Shown here piece after piece: positions 23,834 to 34,695 of a DNA stretch of 64,000 nucleotides (position 1 is its first letter; each line of letters begins with the position of its first letter). The notes beneath the pieces were generated by a model that was not told where the DNA came from, made no database searches, and saw nothing but the letters and a program-made list of their open reading frames with translations. This DNA comes from Narthecium ossifragum (taxonomy: Eukaryota; Streptophyta; Magnoliopsida; Dioscoreales; Nartheciaceae). The stretch is taken from assembly GCA_963920575.1 (NCBI GenBank), contig OY986966.1:6639236-6703235 (forward strand), given 5' to 3'. A program made the translations under genes and the position numbers.

Positions 23834-25702
23834 AACAATCAAAATGCATAGTTTACGTGGATTAGGTGTTGCTTTGTACGTAAACAAGTCTTTTCCATAA
23901 CCTTCGGCAACCGCATTGGCCCTAATGATTTTTGAAAACATGTGCTTGGTTGCCCTGCAAAAAAGCCCTTGATGTAGCATAGTGTGAAATCGCCAAATTA
24001 GTCGTTTCACACTATGGAACATCAGTTGATATATGCTCTCTTCTACATCAAAGCAATTTTCCCATCAACACAAACCAACCAAATAAAAATTAGGCTCATA
24101 CTGCATTGTCTATTGCAACCAACCCAACACATGGATCAGGTTGGCTGGTGCAATAGTAGTGTATCATCAGCTGATGCAATACATACAAGCAATAATATGT
24201 GCTGGATGCCTCGAACTTAGCTATTGATGTTCAATCATTTTTTTTCTTTTTGGTGTTTAAAACCATATCATAAAATAGCTAAACATTCAAGAAAACTAAT
24301 AACATCGATCATGAGAGAATGATTAGAAATCTTTCAATGTTTACGGCCAGCTGCCATCCATAAGTAATTGTTATTAAATAGTAAGTCCTATGAGATTGAA
24401 TCATGGTCGTCCAATATATATAAACAAAGTCATGTTCTATAGAGAAGGATTGATAAAAATTCCAAGTCAGCTTTTAAACTTATAGTTGGTAGTCATTGTT
24501 TGTGCTATGTATAGAGACGGATTAATCAAATCTGGAGAGTGCTTTATCATGACGTATAAATGTATGCATTTGCTTGCATTAGAAGCATTAAGGCTAGGTG
24601 GTAGGCGATGGTTTCGATCGCTGATCCGGGGTTCTCGGGCAGCCCGGATCTAGCCCTAGGACTGGGGTTTGGGTAGTCGAGGATTAGGACATGATTGTCA
24701 TCAATGATTATGTTTGATATCATTCGAGGATTATTAGGTAGTCGGATTGGAATATTATATTGTTATTGAGGAATAGAGGTCGTATTGTCTGTTTGTCCCA
24801 ATAGCCTAAGTGTGGATGTCGATGTTCATGATGTATGTCCCCGTACAAGGGGTGGTGTACGGTGAGTGCTCCGGCGGTGAGTGCAGCGGTGATGCACCGA
24901 CCCTGGGTCCGGACTCGTGTTGGCCACACGTCATGGTCAAATCCGAGCATGGCCACTCCACTTGCAGCATTTATACATCATAATAGAGCGCTCTCCAGAT
25001 TTGATTAATCAGTCTATAGCACAAACAATGACTACCAACTATAAGTTTAATATTTTGTAAAAAGCTGACTTGGAATTTTTATCAATCCTTCTCTATAGAA
25101 CATGACTTTGTTTATATATATTGGACGGCCACGATTCAATCTCATAAAACTTACTATTTAATAACAATTACTTATGGATGGCAGCTGGCTGTAAACTTTG
25201 AAACATTCCTAATCATTCTCTCATGATCGATGTTATTAGTTTTCTTGAATGTTTAGCTATTTTATGATATGGTTTTAAATACCAAAAAGAAAAAAAATGA
25301 TTGAACATCAACAGCTAAGTTCGAGGCATCCAGCACATATTATTGCTTGTATGTATTGCATCAGCTGATGATACACTACTTTTGCACCAACCAACCTGAT
25401 CCATGTGTTGGGTTGGTTGCAATAGACAATGCAGTATGAGCCAAATTTTTATTTGGTTGGTTTGTGTTGATGGGAAAATTGCTTTGATGTAGAAGAGAGC
25501 ATATATCAACTGATGTTCCATAGTGTGAAAGGACTAATTTGGCAATTTCACACTATGCTACATCAAGGGCTTTTTTGCAGGGCAACCAAGCACATGTTTT
25601 CAAAAATGATTAAGGCCAACGCGGTTGCCGGAGGTTATGGAAAAGACTTGTTTACGTACAAACCAACACCTAATCCACGTAAACTATGCATTTTGATTGT
25701 TC
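23834..25702. repeat. Large inverted repeat (arms about 730 bp)
   Basis: The left arm 23834-24560 is the reverse complement of about 24970-25702, with only scattered differences. The spacer (24561-24969) contains a truncated LTR fragment with GATCCGGGGTTCTCGGGCAGCCCGGATC-like sequence. Both arms are copies of the NLR-upstream block; the right arm continues into block B. A transcript across it could fold into long double-stranded RNA. Confidence 0.85.
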
Positions 25703-26116
25703 ATAGCATAATTATGTACGTCCATCTATTATATATTATGAGAAGGGTCGGTCTATCTACACCGACGAAATCACTAAGGACACCGCCCAAAAATCTTTTC
25801 TGATAATGCCGAAAATACCCTTCATACCAATGTCTTAAACACCCCTCTTTAATATCCAAATGTTTTTCTTCATCCTTTTTCTTCAGGTTTTTGCTAAGGA
25901 CACCCCAGCCATGGATATCATCTCCTACATCCATCATCTCCTTATAACTATCCATCAGCTGCTTCCCTCTAACGCCTAACGATCAATATCTTCATCGCCT
26001 CCATCACCACCCCCATTACCCTACATTGTCTTCCTCCCCATCCTCCCACTATCCATCTACTGGCTGCGAAGGCGAAGCTCTGAGAAGACCTACTCTGAGA
26101 AGACCTACGGGAGAAG

Positions 26117-29100
26117 GTGCTCGAACTAGAGAAGATGCTATGGGACGCGGTAGTCGGAGAGAACGCCTCTGGAGAAGAAGCATCTGCAGAAGACGCCTCT
26201 GGAGAAGACGCCTCTAGAGAAGACGCCGATCGGACAGCTCTGGTACTCGTTTTTCTTTTCCATCGGCATAGTCCGGTTTTTAAAAACCGAATTACTGTTT
26301 TTGTTTCGATTTTAATATATCGAACCTGTACGGTTTTTAAAAATCGAACTTGTGATCTATTAAAAGCAGTATTCGATTGTATGTCTGGCTTTTAAAAATC
26401 GAACTTATAAAAGTATGTTCGCTTTTTAAAAGTCGATTTATATTCGGGTTTAAAAACCTGAACCTGTGCCTAATGTTCGGTTTTTAAAAACCGAACCTGT
26501 GCCTAATGTTCGGTTTTAAAAAACCGAATCTGTGCTTAATGTTCGGTTTTAAAAAATCGATAATTGTCAATTCACTAACATTCTTTGTTAATCCAGATAT
26601 ATGCTTCTACCGCCGATAGCAATGTTGGAACTGCTAAAATACGAGATTTTACTGAGGCTTTCACGACTCCTATGGTATATTTGCTAACTTAAAATCATCA
26701 TGTTATCTATGCAAGTACCCTGATTATTATCCTTTCTTGCTGCCTACCAGATCGTTAGCTCCCGGCCAACGCTTATCCAGTGGGCCCAAGAAGTCGGAAG
26801 GCAGAATGGGCTTGTAATTGTGATCAAACACTCCCAGACGGGTGGAAATAAAAAGCCAAGGCTCATCTTGGCATGTGAGCATAGTGGCGAATACAGAAAC
26901 ACATCAAAGTACGGAGTGAATAAGCATGGGATAGATATTAAGGGCCGAAAAATTAAGAAGAGAGATACCCACACAAAGAAATGTCGATGCCCATTCAGAC
27001 TTCAGGGAGTGAAGCTCTCTACTGCCGACGAATGGATGTTGAGAGTGACATGTGGGGTGCACAATCATCCAAGTGCACGTAATTTGGAGGGGCATTCGTA
27101 TGCTGGTAGGTTATCCTCCGAAGAGGAAATTATGACGGTTGATTTGTCAGGAAGTTTAGTGAAGCCAAAAGAGATATTGAATACTATAAAGCGGAGAAAT
27201 CCGCATAATGTCTCTACGATGAAGCACATATACAATGCACGGCAAAAACATAGAGTTGTTGAGAAAGCGGGGAGATCCGAGATGCAGTCTCTCTTGGCCC
27301 ATCTGAATGATAGTGGGTACGTGGAGTGGCATACAAGCGATGATTCTTCCTTTTGCGTCCAGAGCATATTCTGGGCACACCCTTCATCTGTGGAGTTGTT
27401 GCGTGCCTTTCCGGAGGTCCTCATCATGGATTGCACGTACAAAACAAACAAGTATCGACTCCCGCTTCTAGAGATAGTTGGAACTACATCAACGGGTCTG
27501 ACATTTGCATCGGCCTTTGCATATCTTCATTCTGAGTCGAAGTCTACCTTTGTTTGGGCACTAGATAAGCTGAAGAGCCTGATGGATGGGTGTTTGCAGC
27601 CGCGCGTCATTGTGACAGATAGAGACTTGGCATTGGTTGATGCTGTGCACCATGACTTCCCGACTGCTAAACACATGCTATGCAGATGGCACATCAGCAA
27701 TAACATCATGGTCAATTGCCGTAAGATGTTCGAAACATTGGATAAGTGGAATTCATTCATGTCTTGCTGGCAGCTGGTAGTAGAGTCCCCTACCGTGGAG
27801 AAATATATCGAGAATGTGCAGTTTTTGGAGCGCACTTTCCTCGCATATCCAAATGTCATTGCATATCTCAAGAATTCATGGCTGAATGGGTACAACGAGT
27901 CATTCGTTGGTGCGTGGGTAGACAGCTACATGCATTTTGGGAACACAACTACAAACAAGGTTGAGAGTGCACATGCGAAGCTGAAAAAGCATCTTGGAGC
28001 ATCTAATTGCAGCTTTGACACATCATGGGTCACGATACATGTGTTGCTTGAGCTCCAACGCACAAGCATCTTGGCTTCTTTTGAGAAAAGCAATCATATG
28101 GTGCAGCACAAACTCAAGCCGATGGTATTTAGAGAACTACGGGGTTTCATGTCACATTATGCACTCGAAATGGTTCACACCGCGGCGATAAATGCAGAAT
28201 CTGTAGGTCCCGACGAGGCCGCTTGTGGCTGCCAATTGCGGCGTACCCATGGATTGCCATGCGCCCATGAAATTGCTGGATATAAACTAGAAGGCCGTGC
28301 TATTCCTCTAGAGTGCATACATCCCCATTGGCGGAAGCTTGACATGACGTGCACCCCCGTTAAGGTTGATCAAAAGCTCAAGCTCACAAGTGAGTATGAT
28401 ACTATCTCCCGCAAGTTCCATACCGTTGATAACCTTGGCAAGTTGTACATAATGAGAAAGCTCAAGGAGTTGGGTGCGCCGGAGTCTACCTATATCCTTG
28501 AGCCGGAAGTGAAAGTAAGCACACGTGGTCGTCCAAGTGCAAAACAAAAGAATGTTGAAGCCTCCACAAAGCGTGATCCATCCGCATTCGAGTACGTCTC
28601 ATCACAAACTAAAAATGAAATTCAGATAGATGCTACTTCCGTACATACATCAAAGGGCAAAGTAAAGAAAGAGAAGAAGGCTAAACAAAGAGTGGTGCGG
28701 TCTCAAACACAAAAGGCTCCAAATGCAGTCTACGGATTGTATGTAGGACATTTCCCGGCTGAGTTGGGTCCTTACATTGAGCATATCATTGATGTGAAGG
28801 CGGATGGGAATTGTGGCTTTAGAGCAATTGCCGGTCTCATGAACCTAGGGGAGGATAATTGGGCCCAAGTGCGAAGGGACCTGCTTGGTGAGCTGCTAGC
28901 TCACTCCGAGTCCTATGTTGGCATGTATGCGGAGAGGGAAGGAAGTGTTACCGAGCTCAAAGCGAGACTGGCTTATTATTTGAACTACCCTCCGGAAGAA
29001 CATTGGATGACTATGCCCGACATGGGTCCTCTCATTGCCTCATGATACTCTATAGTGCTTATTCACATCTCCATGCGCCAGTGCCTGACATTTTTGCCGC

Positions 29101-29354
29101 TCCGCAGTCCGCCGCTTCCAAAGCCCATGCGGACAGTCATTGCACTTGGTTACATGCCGGGCCACTTTGTCATGTTGCGTCTACGCCATGGATGTCCTAT
29201 GCCACCTGTAGCCCGTACCTGGATTAGAGCTCATTCAGGACTTGCTGAGGGTTGGAGCGATTATCAGACCGAGATTAACCATTTCCTTCATATCGTGCCA
29301 TCAACAGTTGCCACAAGGGAGACGATTGATATCAGTAGTGACTCGGACATTTGA
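26117..29354 (+). pseudogene. FAR1-type MULE transposase fused to an OTU domain (MULE-1)
   Basis: Exons 26117-26242, 26597-26674 and 26751-29354, all phase 0 with GT/AG sites. Exon 1 is acidic with A-S-G-E-D repeats. Exon 3 has a zinc-finger-like DNA-binding region (C-R-C-P-F-R-L, then C-G-V-H-N-H). The DDE domain shows M-D-C-T-Y-K (about residue 294), V-T-D-R-D (about 358) and N-K-V-E-S-A-H (about 471). A SWIM finger C-G-C...C-A-H lies near 561-575, then a Lys-rich linker, then an OTU cysteine-protease-like domain with D-G-N-C-G-F (about 753). TGA at 29043-29045 ends it at about 832 residues. The other copy reads CGA there and runs on for about 100 codons to G-H-F-V-M-L, which would supply the catalytic His. 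So this copy lacks the end of the OTU fold; the transposase core is open. Confidence 0.85.
26270..26570. repeat. Array of AT-cored palindromes, MULE-1 left part
   Basis: At least seven imperfect to perfect palindromes of the form TTCGGTTTTTAAAAACCGAA, several separated by the spacer CCTGTGCCTAATG. They lie in intron 1 of the transposase gene. Related motifs recur at 29665-29795 and 32325-32535 within the same element. Confidence 0.85.
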
Positions 29355-29659
29355 GACACATGCATAGGTAAGACTTGTTTATAAGTACTCATTATTTCTA
29401 AATTATTTATGATCTAATTAAAAGTGACTAAGTTACTTTGTCTCAACTGCAGGTTTTATGATGTATGGCCGCGACGGTTTACTTGGCATCTTCACTTTGG
29501 TCATGTATTGATGATGTATGGCCACGACGGCTTTGGTGGCGTAGTGTATTACACTTATGTATTTCAATTTCGATCTCGCAATGTTTATTCCAATTTCGAT
29601 CTCGTAATAACAAACTTGTAATGTTATTCAATCAGGATCTTGTATTATTATGAAATCAG

Positions 29660-29795
29660 GATATTGTGAGTTCGGGTTTTAAAATCCAGGATCCTGGGTT
29701 AATTTCGGCTTTAAAAAACCGAATCTGTGCCAAAATTTCGGTGTTTTAAAGCTGGATACCTGGGCATATTTCGATCTTAAAAAACCGAACTTATG
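29660..29795. repeat. Palindrome cluster between the two MULE-1 genes
   Basis: GGCTTTAAAAAACCGAATCTGTGCC, CGGGTTTTAAAATCC and ATCTTAAAAAACCGAAC-type motifs, related to the left array, lie at the 3' side of the transposase gene before the PMD 3' end. The rest of 29355-30012 has nothing else recognisable. Confidence 0.7.
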
Positions 29796-30012
29796 TGTTA
29801 CAGGTCAGTGAACTTCAAAGTGCTGACGAGCAAAACCTGTACAACACATCTTACATCAACTAAAAAACATCCCACATTATACACATCTTACATGTTAACA
29901 TTAGTGATGAAACATAGGAGAAAAACATCTTACATCAACTATAAGTCAAAATATCAACTACAAGTCTCAAAACATCCCACATAGAAGGCTCAACACAACA
30001 TATATTTTTCTG

Positions 30013-32868
30013 TCAGTTGTCCCTTGTTCCGTTTCCTCTCCCGCGTCCTCCTCTTCCGCTTCCTTGGTTCCGATAATATCGTCTGTGATCGCCGCGACGT
30101 CCATGCACGATGGCACTAATCTCCTGCATTCGGCCCTTGAGCTCTTCGGAACTCAAGTCTGCGGCGTGAGCAACAGTGTCATCAACGATCACCATAATAC
30201 GGGCAATCTGCAATTGAACAAATAGAAAGTATCATATTTGTGTGTCAAAAAGTACATTCGAGCTTAATATTCACTTACTATAGCATTCGGATCATGTGGA
30301 GGCCGATTGGGTCGACTTGAAGGTGATTCAGGGTTTTGTACCCTCACGTGGGAGACGGTTATATACCATCCCATATATTCCGGCATGCACTCATGTGGGG
30401 TCCGGGCTACTTGGGCATTCCTTGCTGCCCTAATTGTGTGGTCAGTCCACCGCTTCCAAAACCCCTTTTCGAAGTTGTAAATCCTCGAATATCCTCTTCC
30501 ACACTTTCCGGACGCCACAGATTGATATGCGGGTGGAATTGGTCCATTTGGTATAATTTGCACAAGCCCGAACTGACGAAGAACCCTATCAGGATGATAC
30601 GGCTCGACATGCTCCATGCCATGCAATGTGTCATAGAAGAAGGTGATGTCTTCATCAGAAAATTGGCCCCTGCGATCAGCATATGGATCCCATTCCACCT
30701 ACAAACAATGCAGAAAATGAAATCAAGTCTTATAAAAAAAAAATAAAACACAGCTATAACTGACAACTCACATCCTCCTCCATCAGTTCATCCAATTTCT
30801 CACGCTTTTCTATGACTTTACTGGCATAGTTACCACCACTTCTGTTAGGGACCCATAGTCGCACGCGTCGCTGGTCCGGCGTAAAACTGGGATTGCGGCT
30901 GCATGACACAATTGTCGGCAGATGATCATATGTCCAGGCCTGCACAAAATTAACAGGAATGAAGATAAACAGTCATATTTGGTATAGAGTATTAGAAAAA
31001 TAGATGCATATCAATAAGTGATGTATCTTACCTCCAGTAATGTAAGATACCCGCCTATTTGTTTTGTGGCCCATCTACTGGCGGTCCCCAGATGTCGATA
31101 GAAGTATGCCAATGCTGCAGCCCCCCATGCGTACCGGCTAGCCCAACTCACATGTTTGAACGCAACAAGGTATCCCACATGTACCTTATCCGTCGACTTA
31201 TCACAGAAGAGTGTGCAACCTATTAGGAAAAGCAAGAACGCCTTCACTGAACATCTCATGCCGACCTTTTCAATCATGCATTCATCCCTAAGCCAGTTTA
31301 AACTAACTGACACTTTGCTATCTTCCAACTGCTTATAACAATTCTGATAGTGGACCCCCAGCTCTTCACACATCAGCTGCGCTGCCTTCCTAGTGTCCAT
31401 CTTGTGCAGCTCTACAGTTTCTCCCTCCACAGAGATGCCTAGGATGGTCCTCACATCCGCAAGCGTGATGGTCATCTCCCCGCAAGGTAGGTGGAAGGTG
31501 TTCGTCTCCGGCTGCCACCTCTCAACCAATGCAGACACGATCACCTTGTTGATCGTAGGATATGTGCAATCGACGAGCGGTCCTAGTCCCGAAGAGTCGA
31601 CAGCCGTCCTAAATTCGTCGGACATTTTGCTTGCCCAGTGTTTGACCCTATGCGCGTGGGTGATGCATTTCAGGGGCCCGCGTTCCTACATCATGACAAG
31701 TCGATAAGAAATTCACTCCATGATGATCATACTCAAAAAAAAAAAAAAACTCAAATGAAAGTCCAGAACTATACCACTCCACGCCATATGTGGTATGCGA
31801 CATGGGACCTGAACATCGTAAGGACCGTCTCATCTTGTGGTCCACCAAGGATGGGGCCACTTGTATCAAACTCATCCTCATCCGCTTACTCATCGCCACC
31901 CTCGTCACTGTGCTCACCACCACCCCCATCAGTTTGTTCATCTGCCTCAGCTGTCTCCTTACCTCTTCTGTCATATCCTTCGGCCTGTTCCTCTTCCACA
32001 TCCTCAGCTGCATCCTTACTTCCTTCCTCACTCAAGTCTTCGGCCTGTTCCTCTGCCTCAGCTGGCTCCTCACTTCTTCCCTCATAACCTTCTTCGGCTT
32101 GTTCCTCTGCCTCAGCTGGCTCCGTACTTCTTCCCTCATAAGTAGCCGTCCGTCGCCGCCGCTCAGATGCCGTGGGTGGGTTTCGGCGTTTACTTGTTGG
32201 AGCGGTCGACGAGCTCTCCCCAAGAGCTGCAATTTCAACAGTGGAATTCATAATTGGTTTAGAAAATACACATCCACAACGATAGAGAAGAAAAGGAGAG
32301 AAGTATAGTCAAGATCTCTCAGTTAAGTTCGGTTTTGAAAAGTCGGACATGATCGGCTTGTAAAAGTCGAAAACAACCCAACGTTCGACTTTTTAAAACC
32401 GAACATAATAATAACAACCTCGACTTCTAAATACCGAAAACCAAACATGATTTCAGCTTTTAATAACCGAAACATAATGGAAATCCGGATTTGTAAAATC
32501 GAAGACATACCAAATATTCGGATTTTGAAAATCGAATCAGATGAATGGTAAAAAATTTATAGATGAGTACCTTTCTTTGCGATTGCGGCTGCCTCAGCTG
32601 GCTTCTTCCTTCTTCCCTCATAACTCTTCGTCCGTTGCTGCCTCTCAGATGCCGTGGGTGGGTTTCGGCGTTTAATTGTTGGAGAGGTCGACAGGCTCTC
32701 CCCAAGAGCTGCTATTTCAACTGTAGAACATAATTGGTTTAGAAAATACACATCCACAACGATAGAGAACAAATTAAATCAATGTTCGAATTTTTAAAAT
32801 CGAAGAATGCACAGATAAGTACCTTTCTTTCTGATTGCGGCTGTCAGTTTGGTGGGCCTCTTCGACAT
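30013..32868 (-). pseudogene. PMD protein gene carried by MULE-1
   Basis: Seven minus-strand exons fit: 32868-32823, 32720-32571, 32226-31775, 31685-31032, 30939-30772, 30698-30279 and 30207-30013, with GT/AG borders and matching phases. Exons 2 and 3 share a repeated basic/acidic segment (K-R-R-N-P-P-T-A-S-E-R). Exon 3 has E-E-P-A-E-A-E-E-Q-A repeats and an in-frame TAA at 31886-31888. Exons 3-5 give the plant mobile domain: G-G-P-Q-D-E-T-V-L, then L-P-C-G-E-M-T-I-T-L-A-D-V, R-D-E-C and C-T-L-F-C-D-K-S, then W-T-Y-D-H-L-P. The C-terminus is an RGG-rich tail. PMD proteins of plants (MAIN/MAIL family) act in silencing; a role for the transposon copy is unknown. Alternative splicing could avoid the TAA. 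Confidence 0.75.
32325..32535. repeat. Palindrome cluster in PMD intron 2
   Basis: TTCGGTTTTGAAAAGTCGGA, TTCGACTTTTTAAAACCGAA, CGGATTTTGAAAATCGAA and similar units, more diverged than the left array. A last unit, TCGAATTTTTAAAATCGAA, is in intron 1 at 32786-32804. Confidence 0.7.
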
Positions 32869-33399
32869 CTTGGCTACCGTCCAATGGGGTCTTGCCAAGT
32901 ACGAGGAAGAAGAAGAAAGAGACGAAGCGGCGGAGCGGCGGAGCACCGCGACGGATGATCGACTTGAAGGAGCGATCGACTTGAAGGAGCACCGCGACGT
33001 GAAAGGGGAGGATCCGGCGGAGCTTGAAGGGGGAGAGCCGGTGGCGAGATGAGGGGGTAGTCCGGGGAGGCGATGGCGGCGCTTGAAGGGGATCGGAGAA
33101 AGGGACCAAACGAGAGCGGTGTAGGGCTTGAGAGCGGTGTAGGGCTTGTAAAGGTAGTTAAGAGAGAAACAGAAAAAATAGGCGGTGTAGATAGCAATTG
33201 TGCTGGATTTCAAAGTAAGTTGCGGTGTACTTAGTAAAGGCGGTGTCGTTAGTAATTTCGGCGGTGTCGATAGACCGACCCTTATGAGAATGGTCAATGA
33301 TATCGGTGGTGGCTATCAGTGCTCCTGGGTATTAGACCATAACGCCAAATCTAACCCCCTTGTTGCCCACAACCCCATGTATCTTGTTAAATAATAAAG

Positions 33400-34686
33400 G
33401 CTAAATTATGTATTAGCACCCTGTAGTTTGGGTCAACTTTTTATATGGTCTCTGAACTTCAATTTTGTGACATTGAGTCCCTCGATTTTGTTTTTGGTTC
33501 TCATGTGGGCCTCCACCCCAATTTCCGTCGTCTAACTAACGGCAAAAGGGGTCACGTGCGCCGCATGTGACCCCCTTCCGTCAGCTAACTAACTTCCGTC
33601 AGCCTAGAAAAGTCAGGAAAGGCTCGTCGTGGCTTGGGGAAGTCTCCGGTGATGTTTTGGGGTGTTTAGAAGCCCCAAAACAGCATGCATCGCATCACAC
33701 GTGATTCAACCAGATTCTTCTTATTATTGTCACCGGCGCGCGGCACCATCACGAACACGAAGAGCCACCACCGTCGACGATGAACTCCCGGACGTAGGCG
33801 AACAGAACCTTCGCCTTGGCTGGAACGAAGAGCTCAATGGCGTGGAACCCCTCATCGTCGGCGCGCCACCACGTTGGTTCCGCCCTCCTCCAGCACCTTA
33901 GCGAACTCCCTTTGCCGATCCTACAGCGGATCCCCTTTGAACCCTACCACCAAGCACCTCGGTATCACGATCTTCTCATCGCCGGCGGTAGCCATGGATT
34001 TCACCAGGTTGGAGTACTTGTGGTAGGCCATGTTGGCGCCGGAGCTGCTGCCCATGATGCAGCAGCGGGAGAAGTCCCCGTGGCTCGCGAGCCACGGGTC
34101 TCCAGTCGGGTTCTTGGCCTGCTCCAAGACCCATAGGAGAGCCGCCGTCCCGTCGTCGTAGGCCGCGGGAAGGCGGCTCTCCGGCGCGAGGCGGTAGTCG
34201 AGGGCGACAACGATGGCCGGGAGTGAGCTCGTCATTTGCTCGCAGGACTGGTGGTAGATAACCGAGTCGGCGCCGAAAAGCACGAATCCGCCGCCGTGGA
34301 AGAAGACGACGATGGGAAGCTTGTGGGAAGGGGGAGGGTTGGGGCAGTAGATGCGGAGCCAGGTGGCGTGGGCGGGGTTGAGGGGTACGTCCTTGCAGTG
34401 GACGAGGGCGGCGTTGGGGTTGTCGTCGCCGGTGGGGGGAGAGGCGGGGATGGATGGGCGGGTTATGGTTCCGTCTGGGTTCTCGACGATTGATGACGGG
34501 GAAAACTTAACGATGTTAGTTAGCTGACGGAAGGCCCTTTTGCCGTTAGTTAGACGACGAAAATTGGGGTGGAGGTCCACATGAGAATCAAAAACAAAAT
34601 CGAGGGACTCAATGTCACGAAATTGAAGTTCAGGGACCATATAAAAAGTTGACCAAAACTACAGGGTACTAATACTTAATTTAGCC
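33400..34686. mobile_element. Pack-MULE (1,287 bp) with captured carboxylesterase
   Basis: Perfect 9-bp target duplication AATAATAAA (33391-33399 and 34687-34695). Terminal inverted repeats of about 155 bp begin GGCTAAATTATGTATTAGCA on the left and GGCTAAATTAAGTATTAGTA from the right. The interior is GC-rich and coding-like, unlike its AT-rich surroundings, which is the classic Pack-MULE pattern. The host interval is absent from block A, so it arrived in block B sequence. Confidence 0.92.
33740..34640 (-). pseudogene. Captured carboxylesterase (CXE, alpha/beta-hydrolase) fragment
   Basis: The open frame 34640-33921 (239 codons) starts inside the terminal repeat, so its first 40 or so residues are transposon-derived. 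From about 34505 it reads as a plant CXE-type hydrolase: V-V-F-F-H-G-G-G-F (oxyanion hole), D-Y-R-L-A-P-E, and the nucleophile elbow G-S-S-S-G-A-N-M. It then ends in unrelated codons. Further on, about 33900-33770 in another frame, is the end of the same enzyme with G-F-H-A-I-E-L (catalytic His) and A-Y-V-R-E-F-I. The middle, with the catalytic Asp, has been deleted. It cannot be an active esterase; it may be transcribed from the terminal repeat. Confidence 0.8.
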
Positions 34687-34695
34687 AATAATAAA

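Larger units (their letters stand above)
25745..33281. mobile_element. Complete Mutator-like element MULE-1 (7,537 bp) with transposase-OTU and PMD genes
   Basis: Terminal inverted repeats of about 43 bp begin GGGTCGGTCTATCTACACC on the left and GGGTCGGTCTATCGACACC on the other strand at the right. A perfect 9-bp target duplication TTATGAGAA flanks it (25736-25744 and 33282-33290). The paralogous site in block A (3015-3023) has this 9-mer once, proving insertion. It carries a plus-strand transposase/OTU gene and a convergent minus-strand PMD gene, with arrays of AT-cored palindromes in its non-coding parts. A second copy lies at 44784-50559. Both genes in MULE-1 have one in-frame stop, so it is probably no longer autonomous. 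Confidence 0.93.

Noticed and set aside
18994..24560. 18994-19507 and 23834-24560 as terminal inverted repeats of one large element
   Set aside because: The same sequence occurs alone at 15270 and next to the NLRs, and the MULE's true right end (23833) lies inside, so these are duplicated host-side blocks.
26270..26570. CRISPR-like array
   Set aside because: The units are variable AT-cored palindromes with irregular spacers in a plant transposon intron.
31638..32308. Long plus-strand Ser/Leu-rich frames
   Set aside because: Antisense to the acidic-repeat exon of the PMD gene; low-complexity translation.
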